Below the pieces are notes generated by a model, which saw only the letters and a program-made list of their open reading frames with translations, searched no databases and was not told the origin of the DNA. Positions 30,501 to 42,500 of a DNA stretch of 64,000 bases are shown one piece after another. A program made the position numbers and the translations under genes. Origin of the DNA: Protonemura montana (taxonomy: Eukaryota > Arthropoda > Insecta > Plecoptera > Nemouridae); assembly GCA_947568835.1 (NCBI GenBank), contig OX387604.1, positions 1,758,001 through 1,822,000 of the forward strand. The letters are read 5' to 3'. Within the stretch, counting starts at the first letter, position 1, and every line of letters starts with the position of its first letter.

Positions 30501-33500
30501 GAAATGCATTGCACTACACTTGCAAGAGTCATTACACTTACCCTGTGTTTTCTTACAGATTGGTTGAATCGGTGAAGCAGAAAAGCGAGAAAGTGCAGAA
30601 GGAAGTTGAGGATATCAACGCGTACTTTGCTGCTATTGACAAGCTGCGAGGAGAGTTGACATCTTTGCTAGAGCTTGCTGAAAAGTTCTACGTATTCTCA
30701 GAGGACTGCGCAAAGACCGAAGCCAATTTTGCTGTGAGTCTTCATTCATACTAATTTCACTAATCCAAGAATTATATTTTAGTTTTCATTTAAAACTGCC
30801 ATAAGCGGACATACTCCACTCTGGTGTGATCTTAGTGATTAGAAAAGTGACTCTTATGTACAATTTTCAGGAATTGCAATCACAAGTGGAGATTGCAGCA
30901 GGCAGAGTAAAATCCCTGGGCACAGAAATCAAGGGTCGATACATATCTTCTCAGCAGCTGGTGCCAACTGATATTGCACAAGAGGTAATTCAATGAAAGA
31001 ATAGAGACCAACATACATTCATTTGTGCTATCTTTTAAAATCAATTAGTTTTTTTTTAAGATGGTTAAAATGAAACCAATGTTGTTTTTCTGAAACTCGC
31101 GGAGATAAACTTTTAAAGATCGTTGCTCAAATTTGGCTGGTAAAGGACATTTGGGAACCTGCCGTTTTCAGAATTAGGGAGGCTTAGTCGATATTTTTTA
31201 CTGTGATATATTTTATTTTTTTGTACTGACATTGTAAAGTTTGTGGTCAGTTATCATAATACCCAGCTCTCAAGGCTGGTTTTAATTAAGACAACTTGCA
31301 GCAAAGCCCCATGCTGCCATTGGCGGCTTCAAGAGTTAGATCAATTAGGGATATTTTTGTGTAGGTTCCTTTCAATTCAAAAACTTGATAGTGTTTGTTG
31401 TTAATATGCTCCTAGCAAGAAGTGAAGTAGCAAGTCCATGCCTTAATATTTGACGGCAAATATATTTGATGCACAATATAGCTACTCCAGAGCCATACCC
31501 TACAGTTTATGTTAGCAAGAAACTAAGCCCATCAAGAACAACTTGAACTGCTTGTGCCTATGCAGCTGACTTCCGTGGAGCTGATGTCGGAGAAACTTGC
31601 CGGCAAGATGGACGAGCGAGCTCGAGAGATGCGGCGAGCCCAAACGGTTCGAGCCGACTTTGCGACTGATGTGGAAGCCATGAACAGCTGGCTGCAACAA
31701 GCCGAGCTAAAACTCAAGGACCACTCGACGGAGCCACAGCAACTGCATGCCCACCTGACGGTAAGCACTCTTTTTTATCTTGTCGGTCCTACACAAAACT
31801 CTCTGATTGCTGATTTGTCTAAGCACCCACCACCAATCATTTACTGTGGCAATGGCTAGAACACTAACCACTAATTCTGAGCTATATTTCTTATGGCCAT
31901 TTGTCCTCTGATTTGCAAAGCAGAATGAAGGCAGATCTTTAACTTAAAAATTACCTTTACTCATGCTGTGCAGTGGAAATCTGCAAGTAGAAACCTTCAT
32001 GCCAACGGCCAACTGCCTACCTTTGTCAACTGCCATTACAGCACGCATTTGGGATAACCCTAAAACATCTTATAGTTTGTGATTTGAGATGCTATAAAAA
32101 ATCAAATAACTGGCCTAGCTTGGTTCTTTAATAGGGTATCTCTTTAGAAGTGTGTAAAACGGTTGTATGTTTTGCAGCAAATCGGAAGCGAGCTTACGGA
32201 CATGGGAGATCGATTGGAACGTCTTACACGCAACGGACGCACCATCGCGTCAGAATCACGCGACGTCGCGGAGGGCATACGCGTAGTCGGCACTTGCGAC
32301 CAGCTGACAGTGCAACTCAGCCAGGTACGAGGGCCGTACTTGGAAAACTAATTGGCTCAAACTAGCTCAACTAGGAACTTATTGTGGCTGTAACAAAAAT
32401 TCTTAAGTGATAATATCTAAGTATGTACTTTCCTCAGGACTTCTTTTCCAAGCAGCATTTGCAAAAACGTAGCAGATCTTAGTTCAAGTATTTCAAAAGT
32501 TTCCACAAAGTTGTATCCATGTCCAGTCAGTATAGAGCAAACCATCACAGAAAAAAAAGACCCCCTTTTTTTTGTAAGTATAATTCTAACTTCATATAAC
32601 TTATACTGCACACAGGTCCAAATAAACGCCAAACAAAATATGGTGACAGAAGTTGGGTGAAGGTGGGTTCAGGTCCCTGTACATTTTTTGTTCTGGAGCC
32701 TCTTGTGTGATGTTACACCACTGTATTAAAAACAAAAAAATGCATTCGATGTGATAAAAATGAGCAGTAAAGATTGTGCTGTAGACACTTTACAGTAGGC
32801 TTCTAACAGAAAGTGTCTGATTGTAATGCTTGGTTCTTTTTCTGTTTCAGGTCCGTGCGTGGCTGGATGAGAAGCGCTTGCATGTGGGCGCTGCTCTAGA
32901 CGCTTGGGCGCGGTTCATGGCACTGCACGGGAGTGTTGTGGCATGGGTAGCTGACAAGAACGTGCTGTTAGCCCATCCACTGCACCTAACCGCACTCCCG
33001 GAGGCGCGCCAGAAACTACATGACTACAATGTGAGTCACCAGAAATAAGGATCCCTATTCACATACTCGCTGCCTGATCCTGTAGGATTGAGATTCTGAA
33101 TTAAGTTTATAATTTCAAGTCTGTAGCACACTGCAGTAATTCAAAATTGACTACTTGACAAGTTTCTCTGCCTAAGAATGCACCTGCACTTGTGAGTATT
33201 CAGTGGTTTGGGGGTTTTGAGGTGTGTTGTGCTGGTTTCAGGTGGCAGTGAAGAGTTGCAAAGTTGCCAGCAAGAATGTCCAAGATATGGGCAAGGAGCT
33301 CGAGACCATTGGGCAAACAACCAGCGTCGCAGACCTTCCTGAAAAGCTCGAAGAAGTAGAAGAGGCTCGAGCTGATGTTGAGGCTCAGCTGCTTGAGAGG
33401 GTAATGTTTCTTGTCTTTATCTCCCTACAAGCAACCTGCTTATAAATTTATAAATAGCAACACCTGACAGGCCCAATCTATAATTTAGGAATTGTTGTGT

Positions 33501-36500
33501 AGCTGTGGCTGGTCGTTTGTTTAGAAATGTGTTCTAGAAAAATATCATTTTAAAATTCTAGTTAGGTAAGGCAAGTATAAAGTTAGGAGCTTTAATGGGC
33601 TGTGTTTTTGTAGAACTCTTTGCTGCAAGAAACCACAGAGGAGTGGGAGCAGTGCGAAAAGAAGCTGCGTGATGTTCGGGCATGGCTGGAGAAGAGCTCA
33701 GCCACACTCGAATCGCCACAGCACAAGAAGAAAGCGCTGCGTGATCAGCTCGGTGTTCGAGAGAAAATGTTAAGCGACATCACTATTCAGAAGACGAAGG
33801 TAACAATATAATAGTATTCTATGAGAATGATAATGATTGGAATTAAATGAAAATGGGTACGAGGAATGTTGAGTGGATTTAAGAATCTTGCCGAGAGAAG
33901 CAGCGTTAGACTGAGAGAGTTAATGCCGGTTTTACGAAATTCTTTAACTCTGAGTTGATTTTATTATTAAGAGAAATATCTGATTTAACTGCATGTAATT
34001 GGAAATTACCACAGCAATTGTGTCAATTGAATTAGACTATTGAATAGGCTCTAGTAGAGACGGATTTTGATGGTTTCGTAACGATGGATAGAAGCAAGTG
34101 TGTGAGAGAGGTGGAGGTGCAGTTTGAGTAGTTTAAAGGGATAGGTGGGTAGAGTTCAGGGGGGGAGAAGCATTTACTAAAATCGAGAAAACATCTAGAT
34201 TTTGTCATCTATTGGTGTGCAAATTCCCATTGTTGGCGCTCAGAGGGGTTGCAGGATGGGGGATTGATTTGATTATTTAAACTGTGAATCAGTCATTGAA
34301 TAAGTGGGAGTAGGACTTTTTGTGAAGGATAATGACCTAAGCTGAATTCAGGTCCTGGACTGTGTGACAATGGGAGGTTGTAGCTGGCAATGCACCAAAC
34401 CAGCGCACTTCAGCCATCAAAACAAATTCACAGCTGAGCTCTAAGAAATTGAATCCTTCTTATCACTACTGTTTCAATCTTGTTTTGCACGGTGCAGTGG
34501 AAAATCTGTTTTTGTGTATGTCCAAAACTTCCCCAGTATGACCAATGCTTTTCAGGATTATTTTGGGTGGTTAGTATTTGGTGCATAATGTCTTGTCGCG
34601 ATTTGTAGGTGTCCATATCGGTGGAGAAACTGCAAGTACACTTCCGTTCCGGAGTGGGCGGTGACGACACGGTGGCGCAGACTTCGCGACAGCTCCTTGC
34701 TGAGCTGGATGCACTTGGCACGGTAGTACGAGACCGCGCCTCTCAGATCGAGCTCTGTCTTTCACAGCTAGACCGACACCAGCAGGTAATTTTATTGTTT
34801 TATTTTATTTTTCAATCTATTTAGGAAGCTGGAAGAAGAAAACACTTCTTACCGATGTAGACATGGTAAATTACGAAAGATTACGACTTTAAGGTCGATG
34901 CCTTGCTCACATGGAATAGAATGACTTGAGGTCAAATACTGTTTCGAAACGTACATAATTTAATTTCATATCTCTACTGAGAACTTTTTTTTAGTAGGAA
35001 CACCATTTAGTTCCTGGTGATATATTAAATAAGCTCGATTCCATTTCTTGCAAATTTGATTTGCATTTGTGAATTGTTTCACGCAGGAGATACAACAGCT
35101 CCGTCAGCAAGTGGTGGAAGCGGAACAGCAACTGCGAGTAGTCCTCAGCCCGGGCTATTTGCCCAACGACCGGGAGCAGGCGGCTCGAGACCAGAATGTA
35201 AGTTTCTCAGCCAAGATATCTTTGCTCTCGCCATAAATACTTAATACGTACACTGTATGCTGTACGCTGGTAGTCAAGTAGCGTTAACTCCTGCCACCAA
35301 GTAGCTAGCCGAAGTGTTCCAGCTGCTAGATCTCCAAGTTACTCCAGATCGTGCTTGCCACTCAGGCTGCCCTGTTGACACCCTGAAAACCCTTACAAGC
35401 AGTGGCTCATGCACTGACTCGAGTAGTTGCCGCGAGCTACATTATTACATATCGTATTACTGAGCAGTAAAACTTCCATTCCATTCTGAACATTCCTGTT
35501 AATATTTTAGGTAGTCAAATTTATTTGTGCAGTTAATTTCAAGTGATGAGTTTTGATCCATTCTGGAAACAGACTCATGACATCAGGTGTCTGATAAGTC
35601 AAAAAGAATTAAAATTACTTGACATGACTGCTTTGCCCAAAATATTTGAATTTGGATGGGAATGCCAGTTTAACATATCGAGTTATAGCTGTTTTGTTTT
35701 TAATTTGTACAAGTCCAAAGATTTTTATGAGCCTTGGCCACAAATTTGTCAGGTTTGATTAGAAGTTTGAAGGCAGTGTTTTGCTGTCTGTCAAGTGTAG
35801 AGGTTTCCCCACTGCTTGGAAGGGCTCAGGCTCAGGAATACATACACCAAACCATAAACTCACTAATTAGTCAGTACTTCAATTTAACAAATGAAATAAT
35901 CCACCACGAGTTTGCTGGAAACATTTTGATGAGCCTTACAGAGGTCATTGCTAGTAATGTCCCCGTGGAACTAGAGGAGCAAATAAATAGTTTAGAATGT
36001 ATTTGGCAAAGCAAATTATGAGCTACGTAGAATCGCTGCTAGCGGCGAGTCAGCAAATAACGACTAGCCGACTGAATGAATCGTGATTGTGAATCATGAA
36101 ACGTGATAATGCATGGTGGCTACGTAAAGCATTTCATCAAGGTGTTTCCACTGATCCAAGCAAGTCCGACAGTCCGACTCCAACTTCGAGTCCACATTCC
36201 AACTCCCAGTTGGCACCCTCCATGGGGCTCGCAAAGCAAAATATTGTCTGCAATTCACCTTCATGCTTGATGCCATGTTTGGAATCTCATTTCTGTATTT
36301 CGCATTCCGCATTCTTTTCTGCACACATTTTCTCCTGGTGGTTTACTCTCAACAGAGAAAACAGCATTTAGTGTATTATGTTTTGCTTATTGGAACTAAT
36401 ATAATTTTATGCAAACAAAAGATTGATGCCCTACTATAATCATAATTTGCACTATGTTTCATGCTTGATTTATATGATATTTACTTTATCTATGCAAGCA

Positions 36501-39500
36501 CAGATTGGTTTCGGTTATGTTCATACAAAATATTACATAATTTATTTGATAATCATTTTGTTCTTACTTAGCTTGAAAACATTTTATATTACGTTATATA
36601 ATTTTTTTGTCGCTTCATTTCACTTCAGGTACGGAGGTATAAATTCCATTTTGTTGGCCTGTGGTTGAGTTATTGTGCATTTATCAAGGTGGTTTGTGCA
36701 GACACTTGGTAAAACGTGATCAAACTGATCTCTTCTGAATGGAATTGGCTTGCAAGCATTGCGTTTTGGGGAGATTGGGGTTTTCTTTGGTACTTCTATT
36801 CTTTCTGACACTTTGCATATTTTTGCTGCATTCCTGGCCCGTTTCCTTCCCACTCCTAGGCGTGCCATGCTCGGTTGGCCTCGTTAGCCGGGGCGCTGGA
36901 AGCCCGCACGCTGCGCGTTCAACACCTGGCTCAGTCGGGGCTGCCCGACCCGCCCGATATCGTAATCTAACGGCGACCACCGATCCCAATCCCCACGCCA
37001 AGTCTATCTGAGCCGGAGACGGCGATGGCTAGTCTAGCTCTTGATGCCCACGAGCGATGCAAGACTGATCGTGGATACGCATTGCCAAAGCAAAAAAAAC
37101 CTTGTGATCGAAACTTACTTGCGGAAATGTGATACGTGGCCACCCAGCATTTACATGATGTATGGACTGCTTTAAATTATGCGAGAAAAAAAAATATCTT
37201 TGTCATACCGACTAAAATTAGCGTGTATTAGCGTGTAAGCTAATACTCATAAAACTTAGTGATTCGGGAAAGTAAACCGTGCGATTTTGGTGGACGACGA
37301 CCTCACAGGGGCTGGAGCGCAAATCGGCTGCTTGTCGCTCAAGAATGGAATCGCTCGTGCAACTGATCCATACGACAGACCCATACTTTGTGCCCGCTGC
37401 TGAAGCCGAATGTGTCTCTAGCGCACAAGCAGAATCATGGGGGGCTAGACCCGTCAAGAGCAGCATCGTTCAGCTACGCGTCGAGAACGCAGAGCCTGTC
37501 ATCGATGTGATCTCGAGTGCAGAGCGAACTCGCGAGAAGCGCAGAGGGCGTTCTGCTCGCGGGCAGCTGGCGGGTGAAGTAGGTCTTGCCACTCCGGTAG
37601 TGGCAAGAGACCCATCGCCCATGTGGAACCCCGGCTCCAGCTCGTATGCGGACATTCTTCGTGGGCATCACGAAGAGTGGGTACAAGCTCAAGCCTCAGG
37701 GATCCCCCACGAGCTGCCCATGCGAGCGCCGTATGAACGCCAAGCTATCCAAGAGCTTGCGTCACCTCGGCACGTGGAGGTCGCAGAACCTCTCATTGCA
37801 GCGACCATCTCGGCTCCCATTGCAGCGACAATGCCATCAACCATCGCAACAACCATCGCATCAACCATTGCAGCACCCATCGCAGCACCCATCGCAGCAC
37901 CCTTTACTCGAGGAATCTTCCACGAGTTAGCTCATTTTTCCGTTTATGAACAACATAAAATCGCTACAGAGACAACTCCTGTCACATCAGTTGAAGAAGT
38001 ATATAAATATGTCTCTGCGCCCACTGTTACGGGACAAGTAATCGAACTTAAGCAAGGAAAAACATATGACGGCAGCAAATCATTTTGCTTCGAAGAAGAG
38101 GTTTGTGACGTTAAAGCTAATTTAGATGATCCTAAAAATGTTTGGAAGAGTGAGCAGGCACTAAACATGTCATATGCACAAATCCTTGCACAAGGCCTGT
38201 TGCTAAAGCAGCTCCAGCCATCCAGCTCGGAACCCGAATCCGAGCGAGCCGACATGTCTGTCTTGGACGCTGTGCGTTCGGCAGACGCCCCCCGCGCGAT
38301 GGCCGCCCCATTCGCCAACTTCGGAGGCGGCAAAGACGACGACGACAACGACGACAACGACGACAATGACGACAACGACGGTTTCCGTATGGTGCCCACC
38401 ACCCATCACAAGACTGTGCCGACAGTTATCCAACCCCTCCCCTTACCCAAGCACAAAAGCAAACCAGAAAAACAAGTACCCACTGCCATAAACACAGGCA
38501 GAGCTGTCCAGGAGAAGACGAAAGATATCCACAATTCCACGACTGACGTTATAGGTACGAAAAACAAGAAAACAGAGAGCATTGAGTCGAAGAAAGCCAG
38601 CAAATCAAAAACGGCTGACCCGGCCACTAATGCGGCAAACGTAATTTCTCAAAAAGAAATAGTATCTTCTGATGACATAAGCTCATTGCAGAAGAGTAAG
38701 AAGAGTAAAAAGGCAAAAGGAAAGGTACCAGCTGACAATGCTGAAGTTGCTCAACAATTAACGATAGATAATCCGGTCGACGAAAGTGTAGCTGATGCTA
38801 AGAAAGGTAGCAAGAAACCTAAGCCGAATTCATTGGTCGCCATTGCGACTGAAATTGCAACGGAAAGAAACAGCACTCCAGAACCAGATACTATTAACCA
38901 AGGACAATCGGAGCCTAAAGAATCTAAAAAGCCCAAAGGAAAGGGTGCAGCAAAGAAAGTGGAAGTGGTGACTGTGTCTACGCAACTGAACGGTGCTACC
39001 ATAAAAAAACCAATTCATGTAGAAAAGGAAGCATCTGTTGCCCAACCAGAGGATACAGTGGCACTCAAAAAGAGCAAAAACAAAAATAAACCCAAAGTAG
39101 TGCCCAGTGAGATTGTAAGTGAATCTACTGCATCTGATGATGTTCTTTTATCAATCAACGATGAGCAGGTTTGCCCTGCCACCAAAGCAAGCAAGCGCAG
39201 CAAGAAAAGCAAAGCCAAGGAAGTGGAGGAAAAGCCGGCGTCTATGCTGCCAGAAAAAGACGAGCGTGTCCCTGTAGAGGTTTGCAACGTGACTGCTGAT
39301 GAAACGACATCGCAAAATGTGCCGATTGGTAAGAAGCGTAACAGTAAAAAGAAGTCGAACAAGGAAACTGAAACTCCGACAGAATCTTCAAAGCCAGTGA
39401 TAGATACGTCTTCTAAAAACTTAGCTAGTGTAGAAAGCCCTGAAACTGATACCACAGTCCCTAGCAAGAAGAAGGGAAAGAAAGCAGCAAAAAATATTTT

Positions 39501-42500
39501 GGAAACCAAACTTGATGTCGACTCGACGTCCAAGATAACGACCAAAGTTAGTGAGATTGTAAAAATGGGTGAAGCGATGATAATTTCTACCAAGGAAAGG
39601 AGTGAGCCTGAAGAACTGTTTTTGAAAGATGCAGAGCCTGTTGATGTGACCTCTGTTGTGGGTACCCCAAGTAAGAAATCAAAAAACAAGAAACAAGGTA
39701 ATAAAGACGGTGATGGTAAAGTGATGCAGCAACATCTACAAACACAGAAAGACAGTCATGAATTGGAAGTGGATACCACTACAACAGCAGAGACAGCGAC
39801 CGTTAGCAAGAAAGCTAACAAGAATAAGGCTGGTATAGAAAAGGCTTTGCCAAAAACAGGTCTTCTAGCAGAACCAGAAGTTATTTCTTCCAAGACGTTA
39901 AAGGAAGCTTCTGTTCAGAAATCTGTGGAAAAAATACATTTGAAGATAGACGGGCAAACATCTCAGCAACTAGATATCGAGTCTTTAAATAAACCGGCGG
40001 AAGCCTGTGAAAAGAACCAAGGAAAAAGCCAAGGAAAGCCTGCTAAGAAACGAGATAACACTGCCATTAAGAACCCAGGGGAAAATTCTACTAAAAAACA
40101 CGAAGACAACTCAGACTGGCAACTACTTGAAATCTCTGCTGAAAGGCCAGTGGACACCCTTTCAATAAAATCTGAATTGAAGCCTTCGAAGAAATCAGAT
40201 AAAACTTCTTCTAAGACAGCAAAAGAAATCCCATCAATAAAACCAGAGGGCACTGTTGTTAAGAAACCTGAGAACAAACCTGCGGAGGATGCAGCTGTTA
40301 AGGAACCAGAGGACCCTGCTGCTACGGCACCAAAAGAAACTGCTGCCAAGATAGCTGGAGGCAAAATTCCAAAAAAACCTGAGAACTCTGCTGCTAAAAA
40401 TCCAAAAGACAAAGAAGCTGGAAAAGCAGAGGACAAAATCTCGAAGAAACCAGCGACCATTCCTTTAACGAAACCAGAGGAACCTGCTGCCAAGCGCACA
40501 GAGGACACACATTCAAAGAAACCAAAGAGCCCTACGGCCAAAAAAGCTGAGGAGAAACCTTTGAAGAAACCAGAGGAACCTGCAGATAAGAAACCAGAGG
40601 AACCTGCTGGTAAGAAAGCTGAGGACAAGCCCTTGAAGAAACTAGAGGAACCTGCTGGTAAGAAAGCTGAGGACAAGCCCTTGAAGAAACCAGATGAACC
40701 TGCTGGTAAGAAAGCTGAGGACAAGCCCTTGAAGAAACTAAAGGATCCTGCTGGTAAGAAAGCTGAGGACAAGCCCTTGAAGAAACCAGATGAACCTGCT
40801 GGTAAGAAAGCTGAGGACAAGCCCTTGAAGAAACCAGATGAACCTGCTGGTAAGAAAGCTGAGGACAAGCCCTTGAAGAAACTAGAGGAACCTGCTGGTA
40901 AGAAAGCTGAGGACAAGCCCTTGAAGAAACTAGAGGAACCTGCTGGTAAGAAAGCTGAGGACAAGCCCTTGAAGAAACTAGAGGAACCTGCTGGTAAGAA
41001 AGCTGAGGACAAGCCCTTGAAGAAACCAGAGGAACCTGCTGGTAAGAAAGCTGAGGACAAGCCCTTGAAGAAACTAGAGGAACCTGCTGGTAAGAAAGCT
41101 GAGGACAAGCCCTTGAAGAAACTAGAGGAACCTGCTGGTAAGAAAGCTGAGGACAAGCCCTTGAAGAAACTAGATGAACCTGCTGGTAAGAAAGCTGAGG
41201 ACAAGCCCTTGAAGAAACTAGAGGAACCTGCTGGTAAGAAAGCTGAGGACAAGCCCTTGAAGAAACCAGATGAACCTGCTGGTAAGAAAGCTGAGGACAA
41301 GCCCTTGAAGAAACCAGATGAACCTGCTGGTAAGAAAGCTGAGGACAAGCCCTTGAAGAAACTAGAGGAACCTGCTGGTAAGAAAGCTGAGGACAAGCCC
41401 TTGAAGAAACTAGAGGAACCTGATGGTAAGAAAGCTGAGGACAAGCCCTTGAAGAAACTAGAGGAACCTGCTGGTAAGAAAGCTGAGGACAAGCCCTTGA
41501 AGAAACCAGAGGAACCTGCTGGTAAGAAAGCTGAGGACAAGCCCTTGAAGAAACTAGAGGAACCTGCTGGTAAGAAAGCTGAGGACAAGCCCTTGAAGAA
41601 ACTAGAGGAACCTGCTGGTAAGAAAGCTGAGGACAAGCCCTTGAAGAAACTAGATGAACCTGCTGGTAAGAAAGCTGAGGACAAGCCCTTGAAGAAACTA
41701 GAGGAACCTGCTGGTAAGAAAGCTGAGGACAAGCCCTTGAAGAAACCAGATGAACCTGCTGGTAAGAAAGCTGAGGACAAGCCCTTGAAGAAACCAGATG
41801 AACCTGCTGGTAAGAAAGCTGAGGACAAGCCCTTGAAGAAACTAGAGGAACCTGCTGGTAAGAAAGCTGAGGACAAGCCCTTGAAGAAACCAGAGGAACC
41901 TGCTTGTAAGAAAGCTGAGGACAAGCCCTTGAAGAAACTAGAGGAACCTGCTGGTAAGAAAGCTGAGGACAAGCCCTTGAAGAAACTAGAGGAACCTGCT
42001 GGTAAGAAAGCTGAGGACAAGCCCTTGAAGAAACTAGAGGAACCTGCTTGTAAGAAAGCTGAGGACAAGCCCTTGAAGAAACTAGAGGAACCTGCTGGTA
42101 AGAAAGCTGAGGACAAGCCCTTGAAGAAACCAGAGGAACCTGCTGGTAAGAAAGCTGAGGACAAGCCCTTGAAGAAACTAGAGGAACCTGCTGGTAAGAA
42201 AGCTGAGGACAAGCCCTTGAAGAAACTAGATGAACCTGCTGGTAAGAAAGCTGAGGACAAGCCCTTGAAGAAACCAGATGAACCTGCTGGTAAGAAAGCT
42301 GAGGACAAGCCCTTGAAGAAACTAGAGGAACCTGCTGGTAAGAAAGCTGAGGACAAGCCCTTGAAGAAACCAGAGGAACCTGCTGGTAAGAAAGCTGAGG
42401 ACAAGCCCTTGAAGAAACTAGAGGAACCTGCTGATAAGAAACTAGAGGAACCTGCTGGTAAGAAAGCTGAGGACAAGCCCTTGAAGAAACTAGATGAACC

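Larger units (their letters stand above)
22051..30558 (+). other. 8.5-kb intron, largest in the window
   Basis: The donor gtgagt at 22051 and acceptor ttttcttacag ending at 30558 are both phase 2, which supports a single long intron. It contains a complete 5S-derived SINE (23502-23942). It also contains patches richer in G+C and CpG than the surroundings (about 24540-24660, 25220-25330, 26320-26530, 27220-27420) and a near-duplicate of about 28 bp at 22155-22217. No spectrin-like exon was found inside. Confidence 0.75.

Noticed and set aside
37024..37131. ATG frame of 35 codons ([13 protein letters not shown]...) just before the giant exon, as an alternative first exon
   Set aside because: It ends in its own TGA and offers no in-frame donor to the giant exon.
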